Counted from the stretch's first letter, positions 18,742 to 28,490 are shown. The stretch is DNA of 64,000 nt from Aquamicrobium aerolatum DSM 21857 (GCF_900113935.1 NZ_FORF01000002.1:237359-301358), one strand, 5' to 3'. The notes: generated by a model not told the origin, from the sequence alone. A program made the numbers and translations.

Positions 18742-19649
18742 ACCAGCGCCAGCTTGTGGCATTCCGGGCAGCAATGATGCTCGGATCGATAACAGCGGCT
18801 GCGAAAGAACTGAACGTTTCGCAGCCCGCCGTGAGCCGGCTCATCTCGGACCTGGAGTTCAGCCTCGGCTTTGCCCTCTTCATCCGCCAGACCGGGGGCA
18901 TCGTCCCGACGGCCGAGGCAACGGAATTTTTCCGTGAAGTAGACATGATGTTCTACAGCCTCGACCGCCTCGCCGCTGTGGCGGATGAAATAAGAAGCCT
19001 GTCGCGAGCCACCGTGCGGTTCGCGACGCTTCCGATGCTCAGCTTCAAGGTCGCGCCGCTGGCGATCCGTCGGTTTCAGGCGCGCTTTCCGGCTGCCCGC
19101 GTGTTTCAGGACGTTTACACGTCGGCGCGTGTGCTTGAGCTTGTCACCTCGCGCCAGGTCGAGATCGGTGTCGCCCAGACCCACGAGCGACGGAGCGATT
19201 TTGACATATTGAGCACGCATCACGCACGCTGCGTTTGCGTCATGGAACCCGGTCATCCGCTCGCCTCGGCAACCGAACTTACCCCACAGGATCTGCGCGA
19301 CGAACCCCTCATCATGCTGGCCCGGCACACACAGTCAGCCAGCTACATAACAAATGCGTTTGCAGACCATCAGATCTCGCCAAATATCGTCTCGGAAACG
19401 CAGCCATCCTTCGCGGCAGGCTCCATGGCGGCCCACGGATGCGGAATTGCAATTATCGACGAATTGTCGGCAATTGCTCTGGAAGGCAAGGTCATAGCCA
19501 TTCCGTTCAAGCCTGAAATTCCATTTGATATCTGTATCTTAAAGCCCAAGAACATGCCATTTTCTCGCGCCGCTGAAGCGCTCCACCAGGAGCTTCATGA
19601 AGGCATCCGTGACGCGATCGAGCAAGCAGCCAAGGGCCATAAGGTTTAG
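18738..19649 (+). CDS. LysR-family transcriptional regulator
   Basis: A 303-residue LTTR. The N-terminal winged helix-turn-helix (residues 1-60) has LVAFRAAMMLGSITAAAKELNVSQPAVSRLISDLE, and the C-terminal part is a periplasmic-binding-protein-like effector domain. The start is GTG at 18738, overlapping the M20 stop as GTGA. Unlike most LysR genes it lies in the same direction as its likely targets, sandwiched between the M20 gene and the DapA-like gene. It may control the whole cluster. Confidence 0.92.
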   Translation: MNQRQLVAFRAAMMLGSITAAAKELNVSQPAVSRLISDLEFSLGFALFIRQTGGIVPTAEATEFFREVDMMFYSLDRLAAVADEIRSLSRATVRFATLPMLSFKVAPLAIRRFQARFPAARVFQDVYTSARVLELVTSRQVEIGVAQTHERRSDFDILSTHHARCVCVMEPGHPLASATELTPQDLRDEPLIMLARHTQSASYITNAFADHQISPNIVSETQPSFAAGSMAAHGCGIAIIDELSAIALEGKVIAIPFKPEIPFDICILKPKNMPFSRAAEALHQELHEGIRDAIEQAAKGHKV

Positions 19650-19751
19650 GCATGACCTCTTTCGGTTATTGTATTTGCCCCCTACCCAAGCGGGCTTCAA
19701 TGTCACCTTCCAGCGCCCTATCGGCCCAGGCCCCTCAAGTTGGAGATCACC

Positions 19752-20693
19752 ATGGCTCACAAGAAACCTATCGGATCCTTTGTTGCTCTCGTCACGCCGA
19801 TGAACGACGATGGCAGCGTCGATTACGAAGGCTTCCGCACGCTGCTCAACTGGCAGTATGAGCACGGCACCAGCGCGGTGCTGATTATGGGGTCGACCGG
19901 CGAAGTGTCGATGCTGTCGCCTGAAGAGCGCCGCGCAATCGTCGAGAAGACGGTGCCGATGCGCCCGGGCAACATGCAGATGTATTACGGCTGCACCGGC
20001 AACAACACCGAGACGACGATTGCCTATGTGCAGCACGCAAAATCTGCCGGCGCAGACGGCGCGATCGTCGCCGCTCCGGCCTATATCGGCGCCGACAATC
20101 AGGCGATCACCGACTTCATGTTCGAAGTGCTCGACAGCACCGATCTGGCGATGGGCTTCTACAACAACCCGCCCCGCGTGAAGACAGACCTGCACTGGAC
20201 CGACATTCTCAAACTCGCCAAGCATGACAACATGGTCGTGTTGAAAGAATCGACCACACGCGTTGGCCAGGTCGCGCAGGTCGCAGCCGCCAAGCCGGAC
20301 ATGTCGATCATGTGCTGCTGCTCGCCGAATCTCGGCCTCGTGGTTCCAACGATGTCGCTCGGCGGCCACGGCACCGCCAACATGACGGGCAACCTGATCC
20401 CGGCAGAAATGGCGACGATCTCGACGCCATGGACCAAGGAAGGCGACGCAAGCGCGTTCCGCGAAGCCTATCTGCGTAACCTGCCGATCCTTCACTTTGC
20501 CTACTCGGCGATCAATCCGGTTGCTCCCAAGACGATGATGCGCGCGCTCGGACTGCCTTCCGGCCCGATGCGCAAGCCGCTGCAGCCACTGGCACCGGCC
20601 GCGCTTGAGGCAGGTCTCAATGCCTATCGCGAGCTGGGTCTGGACCGCAAATACGGTCTCGACATCCGTCCTGCCGCTATCGCCGCGGAATAA
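19752..20693 (+). CDS. DapA/NanA-family class I aldolase or lyase
   Basis: A 313-residue TIM-barrel protein of the dihydrodipicolinate synthase/N-acetylneuraminate lyase superfamily. It has the GSTGEVSMLSPEER signature, YYGCTGNNTETT, the YNNPPR motif (about residue 138) and the Schiff-base lysine in VVLKEST (about residue 164). Such enzymes add or remove pyruvate from aldehydes. The setting, with an SDR, an M81 hydrolase and a peptide importer, argues for a catabolic lyase rather than lysine biosynthesis. The ATG at 19752 has GGAG before it; a TTG at 19740 is also in frame. Confidence 0.87.
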   Translation: MAHKKPIGSFVALVTPMNDDGSVDYEGFRTLLNWQYEHGTSAVLIMGSTGEVSMLSPEERRAIVEKTVPMRPGNMQMYYGCTGNNTETTIAYVQHAKSAGADGAIVAAPAYIGADNQAITDFMFEVLDSTDLAMGFYNNPPRVKTDLHWTDILKLAKHDNMVVLKESTTRVGQVAQVAAAKPDMSIMCCCSPNLGLVVPTMSLGGHGTANMTGNLIPAEMATISTPWTKEGDASAFREAYLRNLPILHFAYSAINPVAPKTMMRALGLPSGPMRKPLQPLAPAALEAGLNAYRELGLDRKYGLDIRPAAIAAE

Positions 20694-20703
20694 GATCCTC
20701 ATC

Positions 20704-20729
20704 GCGCGTCACCGGCCCCGGTGACGCGC
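20704..20729 (+). repeat. Intercistronic palindrome between DapA-like and SDR genes
   Basis: An almost perfect 12-bp inverted repeat (GCGCGTCACCGG / CCGGTGACGCGC) separated by two bases. It has no T-tract, so it probably acts as an mRNA-stabilising or partial-attenuation structure inside the operon. Confidence 0.65.
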
Positions 20730-20745
20730 CGACAAAGGAAACAAT

Positions 20746-21525
20746 ATGGAACTTGGCATTAAAGGGCGCAAAGCGCTGCTCAGCGGAGCCAGCAAGGGTA
20801 TGGGCAAGGCCTGTGCACTGGCCATTGCCCGCGAAGGCGCCGATGTGACGCTGGTTGCACGCAACCGCGACACGCTGGAAGCGACCGCTGAAGAAATTCG
20901 CGCGCAGACCGGGGTGACCGTCACCACTGTCGTGGCGGATATTACCACTGACGAGGGCCGCGCTGCCGCCCTTGACGCTTGTCCGGAACCGGACATCCTG
21001 CTCAACAATGCCGGGGGCATGCCGCCGGGTGATTTTCGTGACTGGTCCCGCGAACACTGGATCAAGGCCGTCGACGTGATGATGCTGCCACCCATCTTCA
21101 TGATGAAGGCGACGATTGATGGCATGATGGAGCGCGGCTTCGGACGCATCGTCAACATCGCCTCGCGCAGCGTGAAAATCGCTCATGCCGAACTCGGCCT
21201 GTCGAACGGCGCGCGCTCGGGCCTTGTCGGCTTTACCGCCGGGATTGCGCGCGAGACGATTGCCAGCAACGTCACCATCAACAACCTTCTGCCGGGCATT
21301 TTCGAGAGCGATGGCCAGCGTGAGCACGTGGCCAAGCTCAGCGAATCGACCGGAAGATCGTTTGAATCCATCTGGGCCCAGCGAGCCGCCAAGAACCCGG
21401 CCGGCCGCTATGGTCGCCCATCTGAAATCGGCGCGTATTTTGCCTTCCTCGTCAGCGAGCATGCCGGGTTCATCACCGGGCAGAACCTGCTTATCGATGG
21501 CGGCGAATACCCCGGCACGTTCTGA
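20746..21525 (+). CDS. Short-chain dehydrogenase/reductase family protein lacking the usual Tyr-x3-Lys
   Basis: A 259-residue Rossmann-fold SDR with the cofactor motif SGASKGMGKACALA (TGxxxGxG type), LLNNAGG and the C-terminal FITGQNLLIDGGEYPG. In the catalytic region the usual Ser-Tyr-x3-Lys appears as SVKIAHAELGLSNGARSGLVGF, with Leu-x3-Gly where Tyr-x3-Lys is expected. That group of FabG-like SDRs is annotated as oxidoreductases, but its chemistry is uncertain. It follows the DapA-like gene and precedes the M81 gene by 11 nt, and the ATG has AAAGGAA upstream. Confidence 0.87.
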   Translation: MELGIKGRKALLSGASKGMGKACALAIAREGADVTLVARNRDTLEATAEEIRAQTGVTVTTVVADITTDEGRAAALDACPEPDILLNNAGGMPPGDFRDWSREHWIKAVDVMMLPPIFMMKATIDGMMERGFGRIVNIASRSVKIAHAELGLSNGARSGLVGFTAGIARETIASNVTINNLLPGIFESDGQREHVAKLSESTGRSFESIWAQRAAKNPAGRYGRPSEIGAYFAFLVSEHAGFITGQNLLIDGGEYPGTF

Positions 21526-21536
21526 CGGATCGACAG

Positions 21537-23036
21537 ATGAAGATTGCGGTCGCCGGTTTCCAGCACGAGACGAACAGCTTTGCAGGCACGGTTGCCGCGC
21601 GACGCGACTTCGATCGTCCGGGAGGCTGGCCACCGTTTTCTGTCGGTGCGGAAATGTACGACATCATCGCGAAGGCAGGCACTCCTGCCTCGGGAGCGAT
21701 GATGGCGGCTGCCGCGCAATCGGTTGAGGTCGACGCACTGCTCTGGTGCCTTGCGCTGCCTTCCGGACCGGTGGAAGACGCCGCCTTCAATGACATTGCC
21801 GACGAGCTTTGCACCCGTCTGGAACAGGCGCTCGCCAATGGTGCGGATGGGCTCTATCTCGACCTCCACGGCGCGATGGTCACGCCGTCATTCGAGGACG
21901 CCGAGGGTGAGTTGCTGGCGCGCCTGCGACGCATTGCGCCGGCCCCGTTCCCGATCGCGGTCTCGTTCGACCTGCACGGCAATATTTCAGAAGCGATGGT
22001 GCATCACTGCACGCTGCTGGACTGCTACCGCACCTATCCACATACCGATCTGAAGGATACCGGCGCGCGGGTGATGTCGCGGCTGATCGACCATCTGCGT
22101 GGCAAAGCCGCGCCGCATCTTGCCTATCGCGCAGTGCCCTATCTGGCGTCGATCAACGATCAGTGCACTTTCGTCGAGCCCGCGCGCGGACTGCTGGCCT
22201 TCGGCAGCGAGCTGGAGCGCCATCCGCAGATCGATTGTGTCAGCCAGTTTTTCGGCTTTCCGCTCGCCGACATTGCCGATGCAGGCCCGTCGTTCATCGT
22301 GCAGGGCAGCGACCGAGATGCCGTCGAGCAGGCCGCCGACGCGATGCTTGCCAAATGGGTCGACGCCGAGCCGCTTTTCGCCACGCAACTGCTCGTGGCC
22401 GACGACGCCGTCGCGCAAGCCATGCGGCTGGCCACAGCACCGGGCAATGGCCCCGTGGTCATTGCCGACACGCAGGACAATCCCGGCGGCGGCGGGACTG
22501 GCGATACCACCGGCATGTTGCACGCATTGCTGGCCAGACAGGCCAAGGGCGCGGTGCTGGTGCATATCGCAGATGCCGATGCCTGCAGCGCTGCGCATGA
22601 TGCGGGCGAAGGCGAGATCATCGACATCTCGATCGGTGCCAGCCAGACGCCACATCACGGCGCACCCGTCAGCGGCCCCTGGAAAATTCTGCGACTGGGG
22701 AGCGGCAGCTTCACCGGCGTTGGCCCGATGTATCGCGGCAATCCGATCGAGCTGGGGCCGGTTGCACTGCTTGAGCGCGATGGCATCCGCGTCATCGTCG
22801 CGCCGCGCAAGATGCAGGCCTCGGAACCGGGGCTTTTGCTTCACCTTGGCATCGACCCTCAAGCCGTTCCGATACTCGTCGTAAAAAGCTCCGTCCACTT
22901 CCGTGGAGCCTATCAGGACATGGCGCGCGCCATTATCCCCGCAATCGCACCAGGCCTCGTCGAGGCAGACCTTTCACGACTGGCTTACACCCGTGCGCTG
23001 CGAAAACCTGCTCGAACCCGCCCTTCTCAACCCTGA
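21537..23036 (+). CDS. M81-family (MlrC/microcystinase C-like) metallopeptidase
   Basis: A 499-residue protein of the M81/DUF1485 family. It has FQHETNSF at the N-terminus, LYLDLHGAMV and SFDLHGNIS (putative metal ligands, about residues 107-154), YPHTDLKDTG and ADTQDNPGGGGTGDTTGML. The characterised member MlrC cuts linear microcystin; most relatives are predicted amidases or peptidases of unknown substrate. Here it lies between an SDR gene and a peptide ABC importer, suggesting it cleaves an imported unusual peptide or amide. No signal peptide, so it is cytoplasmic. Confidence 0.9.
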   Translation: MKIAVAGFQHETNSFAGTVAARRDFDRPGGWPPFSVGAEMYDIIAKAGTPASGAMMAAAAQSVEVDALLWCLALPSGPVEDAAFNDIADELCTRLEQALANGADGLYLDLHGAMVTPSFEDAEGELLARLRRIAPAPFPIAVSFDLHGNISEAMVHHCTLLDCYRTYPHTDLKDTGARVMSRLIDHLRGKAAPHLAYRAVPYLASINDQCTFVEPARGLLAFGSELERHPQIDCVSQFFGFPLADIADAGPSFIVQGSDRDAVEQAADAMLAKWVDAEPLFATQLLVADDAVAQAMRLATAPGNGPVVIADTQDNPGGGGTGDTTGMLHALLARQAKGAVLVHIADADACSAAHDAGEGEIIDISIGASQTPHHGAPVSGPWKILRLGSGSFTGVGPMYRGNPIELGPVALLERDGIRVIVAPRKMQASEPGLLLHLGIDPQAVPILVVKSSVHFRGAYQDMARAIIPAIAPGLVEADLSRLAYTRALRKPARTRPSQP

Positions 23037-23049
23037 AGAGACCACTAGC

Positions 23050-24585
23050 ATGATGAAGATCCGCAAGTACTCACGCATTCTCGGCTTCTGCGCTGCACTC
23101 GCCGGCGCCACGGCAATGACCGCGCCCGCCATGGCCGGTCCGGAAGACCAGTCGATCACCATCGGCATGGGCGAAGACTTCCCGACGCTTGACGCCTACA
23201 TCAACACCGCCCGCGACGGTGTGGTGATCAGCATGCATGTCTTCGACAATCTCATCTATCGTAACCCCAAGACGTTCGAATACGAGCCGCTGCTGGCAAC
23301 GTCCTGGGAATACATCGACGACAAGACACTGGAGTTCAAGCTGCGCGAAGGCGTCACCTTCCATGACGGCTCGCCCCTGACCGCCGAAGACGTCGCCTTC
23401 ACCTTCAACTACTGGGCCGATCCGGCCAACGGCGCGCGCGTTCAGGCTTCGGTGTCCTGGATCGACCGGACGGAAGTTGTCGACGACTATACCGTTCGCA
23501 TTCACTCCAAGACCCCGGCCCCAGCCGCTCTTGAGTTCGTCGCCGGTTCGCTGCCGGTTTATCCGTCCGATTATTTCCAGAAGGTCGGCGCCAAGGAATT
23601 CGGCCAGAAGCCGATTGCAGCCGGCCCCTACAAGGTCGAGTCCTTCGGCGACGGCCTTGTCAAGCTGGTTGCCCACGAGGGCTATTACGAGGGCGGCGCC
23701 AAACGCACCCCGTCGATCAAGACCGTCAACTGGCGCATCATCCCCGACACCGCCACCCGTATCGCTGAGGTCATCGGCGGCGGCGTCGATTGGGTCTGGA
23801 ACGTCCCGTCGGATCAGGTCGAGCAGCTTGAAGTCGTGCCAACTCTCGATGTCTCGCTGGCATCGACACTGCGCATTGCCATGGTGACGCTGGATGCTGC
23901 CGGCCGCACCGGTGAAGGCAACCCGCTCACCGACGTGCGCGTGCGCCGGGCCGTGAACCATGCCATCGATCGCGAAACAATCGTCGCCAACCTCGTCGGT
24001 GGCGATGGCCAGGTCATCAACGTTCCCTGCCACCCTGTCCAGTTCGGCTGCGACCAGGACGCCGCCGTGGTCTACGACTACAACCCGGAAAAGGCCAAGG
24101 AACTGCTGGCCGAAGCCGGCTATGCGGATGGCTTCTCGGTGAAGCTGGGCAGCTACCGCGACCGTGCCCGCGCTGAGGCCGTCCAGTCTTATCTGGCTGC
24201 TGTGGGGATCAAGGCGGACCTGGAAGTCCTGCAGGCAAGCCCGTCATTCTCGAGCTGGCGCGAAGGCAAGATCGGCATGTGGTATGGCGATTGGGGCTCA
24301 CAGTCGCTGGCTGACAGCTCGGCGTCGATCGGCAGCATGTTCGACGGCTCCAGCAACGATGGCGCACGCAACGAAAAGGTCAGTGCACTGGCCAAGGAAG
24401 CTGCTTCAGTGATGAATCCGGATGAGCGCAAGGCCAAGTACGCCGAAGCCATCAAGATCATCACCGAAGAAGCCTACTGGGTTCCGATGCACACCATCGT
24501 GATGGGCTACGCCTACAGCAACACGCTCGCTTTCGAGCCGACCCTGGACGAACTTCCGCGCTTCTACGACGCAAGCTGGAAGTAA
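23050..24585 (+). CDS. ABC transporter substrate-binding protein, family 5 (peptide type)
   Basis: A 511-residue SBP_bac_5 protein with a Sec signal peptide (cleavage about AMAG, residues 27-30). It contains HVFDNLIYRN, KLREGVTFHDGSPLTAEDVAF and VRRAVNHAIDRETIV. I start it at the ATG at 23050, just after the M81 stop. The open frame actually begins at 22903 inside the M81 gene, and that extension is not real. A strong hairpin follows before the permease genes. The ligand is unknown. Confidence 0.92.
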   Translation: MMKIRKYSRILGFCAALAGATAMTAPAMAGPEDQSITIGMGEDFPTLDAYINTARDGVVISMHVFDNLIYRNPKTFEYEPLLATSWEYIDDKTLEFKLREGVTFHDGSPLTAEDVAFTFNYWADPANGARVQASVSWIDRTEVVDDYTVRIHSKTPAPAALEFVAGSLPVYPSDYFQKVGAKEFGQKPIAAGPYKVESFGDGLVKLVAHEGYYEGGAKRTPSIKTVNWRIIPDTATRIAEVIGGGVDWVWNVPSDQVEQLEVVPTLDVSLASTLRIAMVTLDAAGRTGEGNPLTDVRVRRAVNHAIDRETIVANLVGGDGQVINVPCHPVQFGCDQDAAVVYDYNPEKAKELLAEAGYADGFSVKLGSYRDRARAEAVQSYLAAVGIKADLEVLQASPSFSSWREGKIGMWYGDWGSQSLADSSASIGSMFDGSSNDGARNEKVSALAKEAASVMNPDERKAKYAEAIKIITEEAYWVPMHTIVMGYAYSNTLAFEPTLDELPRFYDASWK

Positions 24586-24598
24586 TCTGAACGCAATA

Positions 24599-24639
24599 AG
24601 CGGGCGGCCGTGCGGACATTCTGTTCGGGGCCGCCCGCT
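24599..24639 (+). repeat. Intercistronic hairpin after binding-protein gene (locus 2)
   Basis: A perfect 11-bp GC-rich stem (AGCGGGCGGCC / GGCCGCCCGCT) with a 19-nt loop between the binding-protein stop and the permease start. No poly-T follows, so it fits 3'-end protection of the binding-protein message with reduced downstream expression. Confidence 0.75.
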
Positions 24640-24662
24640 CACCTGAAGAAACGGCAAGCGAA

Positions 24663-25586
24663 ATGCTGACCTATCTGCTGCGACGAGCCACCATGGCGGT
24701 GGTGGTGATGATGATCGTATCGATCATCTGCTTTGTATTGAGCAACGTTGCCTATGATCCTGCGGTCGGCATTGCCGGCGCACAGGCGACCGACGAAGAT
24801 GTCGCCCTCATCCGCCAGACATATGGGTTCGACCGTCCGTTGCCGTCGCGCTTCATCGACTACCTTGGCAATCTCGCGCAGGGCGATCTCGGCGTTTCGT
24901 ACCTGTCCAAAAGACCGGTCCTCGACATGATCCTCGAGCGCCTGCCGGTCACCGCCATGCTTGCATTTTTCTCGATGACGCTCGCCCTTGCGATTGCCCT
25001 GCCAATCGGCTGTGCCGCAGCGCTCTGGCCCAACACGATCATTGACCGGCTTTCTCAGTTTCTCGCCGTCGCCGGACAGGCGATCCCCAATTTTTGGGCC
25101 GGCTTGCTGCTGATCGTCCTTTTTGGCGTACAGTTGCGCTGGCTGCCGATCTCGGGTTCCGACACTTACGCCCACTTTGTTCTGCCCGCGATCACGCTTG
25201 GCACCTATGCCATGCCACCGCTGATGCGTCTCATCCGTGCTGGCATGATTGATGTTCTTGGCTCGGACTACATCCGCACTGCGCGCGCAATGGGCATCCA
25301 GCCCCTCAAGCTGACCTTCAAATACGCGCTGAAAAATGCCGTCCTTCCGGTGATATCGCTGTCCGCAGTCCAGCTCGGCTTCATGCTTGGCGGATCGATT
25401 GTGGTCGAATCGATTTTCGCGCTGAACGGCATCGGCTATCTGGCCTGGCAATCCATGTCGCGGTCCGACATGCCGGTGATCCAGGCCATCGTGCTGATGA
25501 TCTCGATGATCTACATCGTCCTGACCCTCTTGGCCGACCTTCTGAACGCCTATATGGACCCCCGTCTGCGGAGCGCACGCAAATGA
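24663..25586 (+). CDS. Peptide ABC transporter permease, DppB type
   Basis: A 307-residue inner-membrane permease. It begins MLTYLLRRA, and the family loop YIRTARAMGIQPLKLTFKYALKNAVLP and the C-terminal LNAYMDPRLRSA identify it as DppB-like. It forms the channel with the next gene, whose start overlaps its stop by 4 bp. Confidence 0.92.
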   Translation: MLTYLLRRATMAVVVMMIVSIICFVLSNVAYDPAVGIAGAQATDEDVALIRQTYGFDRPLPSRFIDYLGNLAQGDLGVSYLSKRPVLDMILERLPVTAMLAFFSMTLALAIALPIGCAAALWPNTIIDRLSQFLAVAGQAIPNFWAGLLLIVLFGVQLRWLPISGSDTYAHFVLPAITLGTYAMPPLMRLIRAGMIDVLGSDYIRTARAMGIQPLKLTFKYALKNAVLPVISLSAVQLGFMLGGSIVVESIFALNGIGYLAWQSMSRSDMPVIQAIVLMISMIYIVLTLLADLLNAYMDPRLRSARK

Positions 25587-26485
25587 CGACTGCAGCAACC
25601 ATTCCTGTGCCGTTGCCCGACGAGGAGCAACTGATACCGCGTCGTGGCTTCTGGCGGCGCGCCCTGTCGCACCGCACATTCCTGTTCTCCGCGGCAATCC
25701 TGCTGATCATCACACTGATCGCGATCTTCGCGCCGATGCTGGCGCCGCACGATCCCTATCTGCAAAATATCGCAATGCGCCTGAAGCCACCCTTCTGGCA
25801 TGACAAGACCGTCGCCGAGCACATGCTGGGCACCGACCAGCTCGGCCGTGACTACCTCAGCCGCCTCATCTATGGCGCACGTATCTCCATGACGATTGCC
25901 ATTGGCGCAACGCTGATGTCGGCACTTATCGGCATCACGCTGGGCCTGATCGCCGGCTATTACGGCGGCTGGATCGACACTGCCATCTCGACCGTCATCA
26001 CCACCCGCCTGTCGATGCCGATCATCCTCATCGCGCTTGCCGTCGTGGCGCTGATCGGCCCTTCGCTGACGGTCGTCATCGTCGTGCTTGGTCTGCTTTT
26101 GTGGGACCAGTTCGCGGTGGTCACCCGCGTCGCAACCCAGCAGGTCTGCGCCCGTGACTACGTCACCGCCGCGCGCGTCATCGGCAGCTCATTGCCGCAT
26201 ATCCTGTTTCGTGAAATCTTGCCCAATATCCGCGCACCGCTGATCGTCGTGGCGACGGTAGAAATGGCGCAGGCCGTGCTTCTGGAAGCCGCCCTCTCGT
26301 TCCTCGGTCTTGGTGTGCAGGCGCCCCTGCCGTCATGGGGTCTGATGCTGTCGGAGGCCAAGACCTCGATGTTCTTCAGCCCATGGATGATCGTCCTGCC
26401 CGGCTCATGCCTGTTTATCCTGGCGCTTGGTATCAACCTGATCGGCGATGCCTTGCGCGATCTGACAGCAGGAGGGCGCGGCTGA
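25583..26485 (+). CDS. Peptide ABC transporter permease, DppC type
   Basis: A 300-residue permease with the DppC N-terminal extension, GTDQLGRDYLSRLIYGAR, the coupling loop (YVTAARVIGSSLPHILFREILPN) and LGLGVQAPLPSWG. The ATG overlaps the dppB stop (ATGA), and its stop overlaps the ATG of the ATPase gene (TGATG). Translation is probably coupled throughout. Confidence 0.92.
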   Translation: MTTAATIPVPLPDEEQLIPRRGFWRRALSHRTFLFSAAILLIITLIAIFAPMLAPHDPYLQNIAMRLKPPFWHDKTVAEHMLGTDQLGRDYLSRLIYGARISMTIAIGATLMSALIGITLGLIAGYYGGWIDTAISTVITTRLSMPIILIALAVVALIGPSLTVVIVVLGLLLWDQFAVVTRVATQQVCARDYVTAARVIGSSLPHILFREILPNIRAPLIVVATVEMAQAVLLEAALSFLGLGVQAPLPSWGLMLSEAKTSMFFSPWMIVLPGSCLFILALGINLIGDALRDLTAGGRG

Positions 26486-27474
26486 TGCTGCTTCAGGTAC
26501 GCGGTCTGCATGTAAATCTTCCCGATCAGGGCGAGCGGTTGCACGCCGTGCGGGGCATTGACCTTGATGTCGCCGAAGGCGAGACGCTCTGCCTCGTCGG
26601 CGAATCCGGCTGCGGCAAGTCGATGACCGCGCTGGCGCTGATGCAACTCCTGCCACGCGGCGCTCAGTTGCGCTCCGACAGGCTGCATCTTGGCGAAACG
26701 GATCTGTCTGCGCTGCCGGAGCGCAAGCTGTCCCAATTGCGCGGCCGCCGCATGTCGATGATCTTCCAGGAGCCGATGACCGCCTTGAACCCGGTCTTCA
26801 CCATCGGCGATCAGTTGCGCACGGTCTATCGCCGTCACACGGGTGCGAGTGCGCGGGAAGCGCAGGCACGCGCAATCGAAATGCTGGAAAGTGTCGGTCT
26901 GACCAACGCATCCCTGCGCCTTGGCCAATATCCGCATCAATTGTCCGGGGGTCTGCGCCAGCGCGTGCTGATCGCCATGGCGTTGATGTGCGAACCCGAA
27001 ATGCTGATCTGCGACGAGCCGACCACAGCGCTCGACGTGACCACTCAGGCGCAGATCCTGCGCATCCTCAAGGATGCCCAGACAGCACGTAAGATGGGCA
27101 TGGTCTTCATCACCCACGATCTGGGCGTTGTCGCGCGCGTCGCCGACCGGGTCGCGGTGATGTATGCGGGGCGCATTGTCGAGCAGGGCGACCGCGCGTC
27201 GGTTCTGCGCACGCCGGCGCACCCCTATACCAAAGGCTTGATCGCATCTGTGCCTCGACCGGAAGGTGCCCAGCCCGGCACCCGCCGTCTGGCCAGCATC
27301 CCCGGCAACGTACCCGCTTTTCATCGCGAAGACGCGCGCTGCCCGTTCCTGTCGCGCTGCCCAGCCCGCATGGATGTTTGCGGTGCCGTGCCGCCACCTC
27401 TTCGTCAAGTGCCGACAGGGCAGGTGGTTTCCTGCCATTTGTCGCTTGATCTGCTGGAGCCCGTCCCTGCATGA
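26485..27474 (+). CDS. Peptide ABC transporter ATPase, DppD type
   Basis: A 329-residue ABC ATPase with Walker [11 protein letters not shown]-loop [11 protein letters not shown], signature LSGGLRQRV and Walker [14 protein letters not shown]. The C-terminal oligopeptide-transporter domain holds a [14 protein letters not shown] cysteine cluster, which in relatives can bind a 4Fe-4S cluster. The frame opens at 26335 inside dppC, but the ATG at 26485 fits the family N-terminus. Confidence 0.92.
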   Translation: MLLQVRGLHVNLPDQGERLHAVRGIDLDVAEGETLCLVGESGCGKSMTALALMQLLPRGAQLRSDRLHLGETDLSALPERKLSQLRGRRMSMIFQEPMTALNPVFTIGDQLRTVYRRHTGASAREAQARAIEMLESVGLTNASLRLGQYPHQLSGGLRQRVLIAMALMCEPEMLICDEPTTALDVTTQAQILRILKDAQTARKMGMVFITHDLGVVARVADRVAVMYAGRIVEQGDRASVLRTPAHPYTKGLIASVPRPEGAQPGTRRLASIPGNVPAFHREDARCPFLSRCPARMDVCGAVPPPLRQVPTGQVVSCHLSLDLLEPVPA

Positions 27475-28433
27475 CCACCCCTCTTCTCGAAGCGCGCGAT
27501 CTGAACCATGTCTATTTTCTGCGGCACGGCTTTCTAAAGCAGCCTGCCCCGCTACGCGCGCTCAATGGCGTGTCGCTGACGATCAATGAAGGCGAAATCC
27601 TGGGTATTGTCGGCGAATCCGGCTGCGGAAAATCCACGCTCGCTCGTATCCTGCTAGGTTTGGAGACGCCCACTTCCGGCGACGTGATCCTTGAAGGGCG
27701 ACCCGTCTCAAGCTACCCGCAGCGCGAACGCGCGCTCGCGGTCCAGCCGGTGTTTCAGGATCCCTACGGATCGCTCAACCCTTCAATGTCGGTTGAGGAT
27801 CTGATCGCGCTCCCCTTGCATGTCCACAAGATCGGCTCGCGCCAGGAACGCCAGCAAAAGGTCGCACGCATGGCCGAGCAGGTGGGCCTTCCCCGCCGTG
27901 CCCTTTCGGCGAGCCCCAATCAGCTGTCGGGCGGCCAGCGCCAGCGCGTTGCCATCGCCAGAGCGCTCGTTTCGGGGCCGCGTCTGGTGATCTGCGATGA
28001 GCCGACATCCGCGCTCGACGTCTCGGTTCAGGCTCAGATCCTCAACCTGCTGCTGGACCTGCGCGCTGAGCACCGGGTCGCCATGCTTTTCATCTCGCAC
28101 AATCTTTCGGTCATCGAACATATGGCCGACCGGATGATGGTGATGTATCTGGGGCGCGTCGTGGAAGCTGGCTCAACGCAGCAGATTTTCGCCGCCCCTG
28201 CCCATCCCTATACCGCAGTCCTGCGCGATTCCGTGTTCAGTCCGGATGATGATGGAGGGGTGCCGGATCTCGGCTTGCGGGGCAATTTCCCGAACGCGAT
28301 GAACATGCCGTCCGGCTGCGTCTTTCACCCACGCTGCCCCGTCGCGCGGCCAGAATGCGCCACCACCGAACCGTTCCTGACGCAGGCGCACGATGCCAGC
28401 CGCCAGAACGCCTGCCTGTTTCCGCTGAACTGA
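27471..28433 (+). CDS. Peptide ABC transporter ATPase, DppF type
   Basis: A 320-residue ABC ATPase with Walker [21 protein letters not shown], signature LSGGQRQRV and Walker B LVICDEPTSALDV. The oligo_HPY C-terminal region includes FHPRCPVARPEC. Start and previous stop overlap (ATGA). It is the last gene of the plus-strand cluster that begins with the M20 and LysR genes. Confidence 0.92.
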   Translation: MTTPLLEARDLNHVYFLRHGFLKQPAPLRALNGVSLTINEGEILGIVGESGCGKSTLARILLGLETPTSGDVILEGRPVSSYPQRERALAVQPVFQDPYGSLNPSMSVEDLIALPLHVHKIGSRQERQQKVARMAEQVGLPRRALSASPNQLSGGQRQRVAIARALVSGPRLVICDEPTSALDVSVQAQILNLLLDLRAEHRVAMLFISHNLSVIEHMADRMMVMYLGRVVEAGSTQQIFAAPAHPYTAVLRDSVFSPDDDGGVPDLGLRGNFPNAMNMPSGCVFHPRCPVARPECATTEPFLTQAHDASRQNACLFPLN

Positions 28434-28490
28434 AGCATGTCTCCCGAAAGGGGCACCGGGTCATCGCCTCTCCCGGTAGCGATCGTGTCG

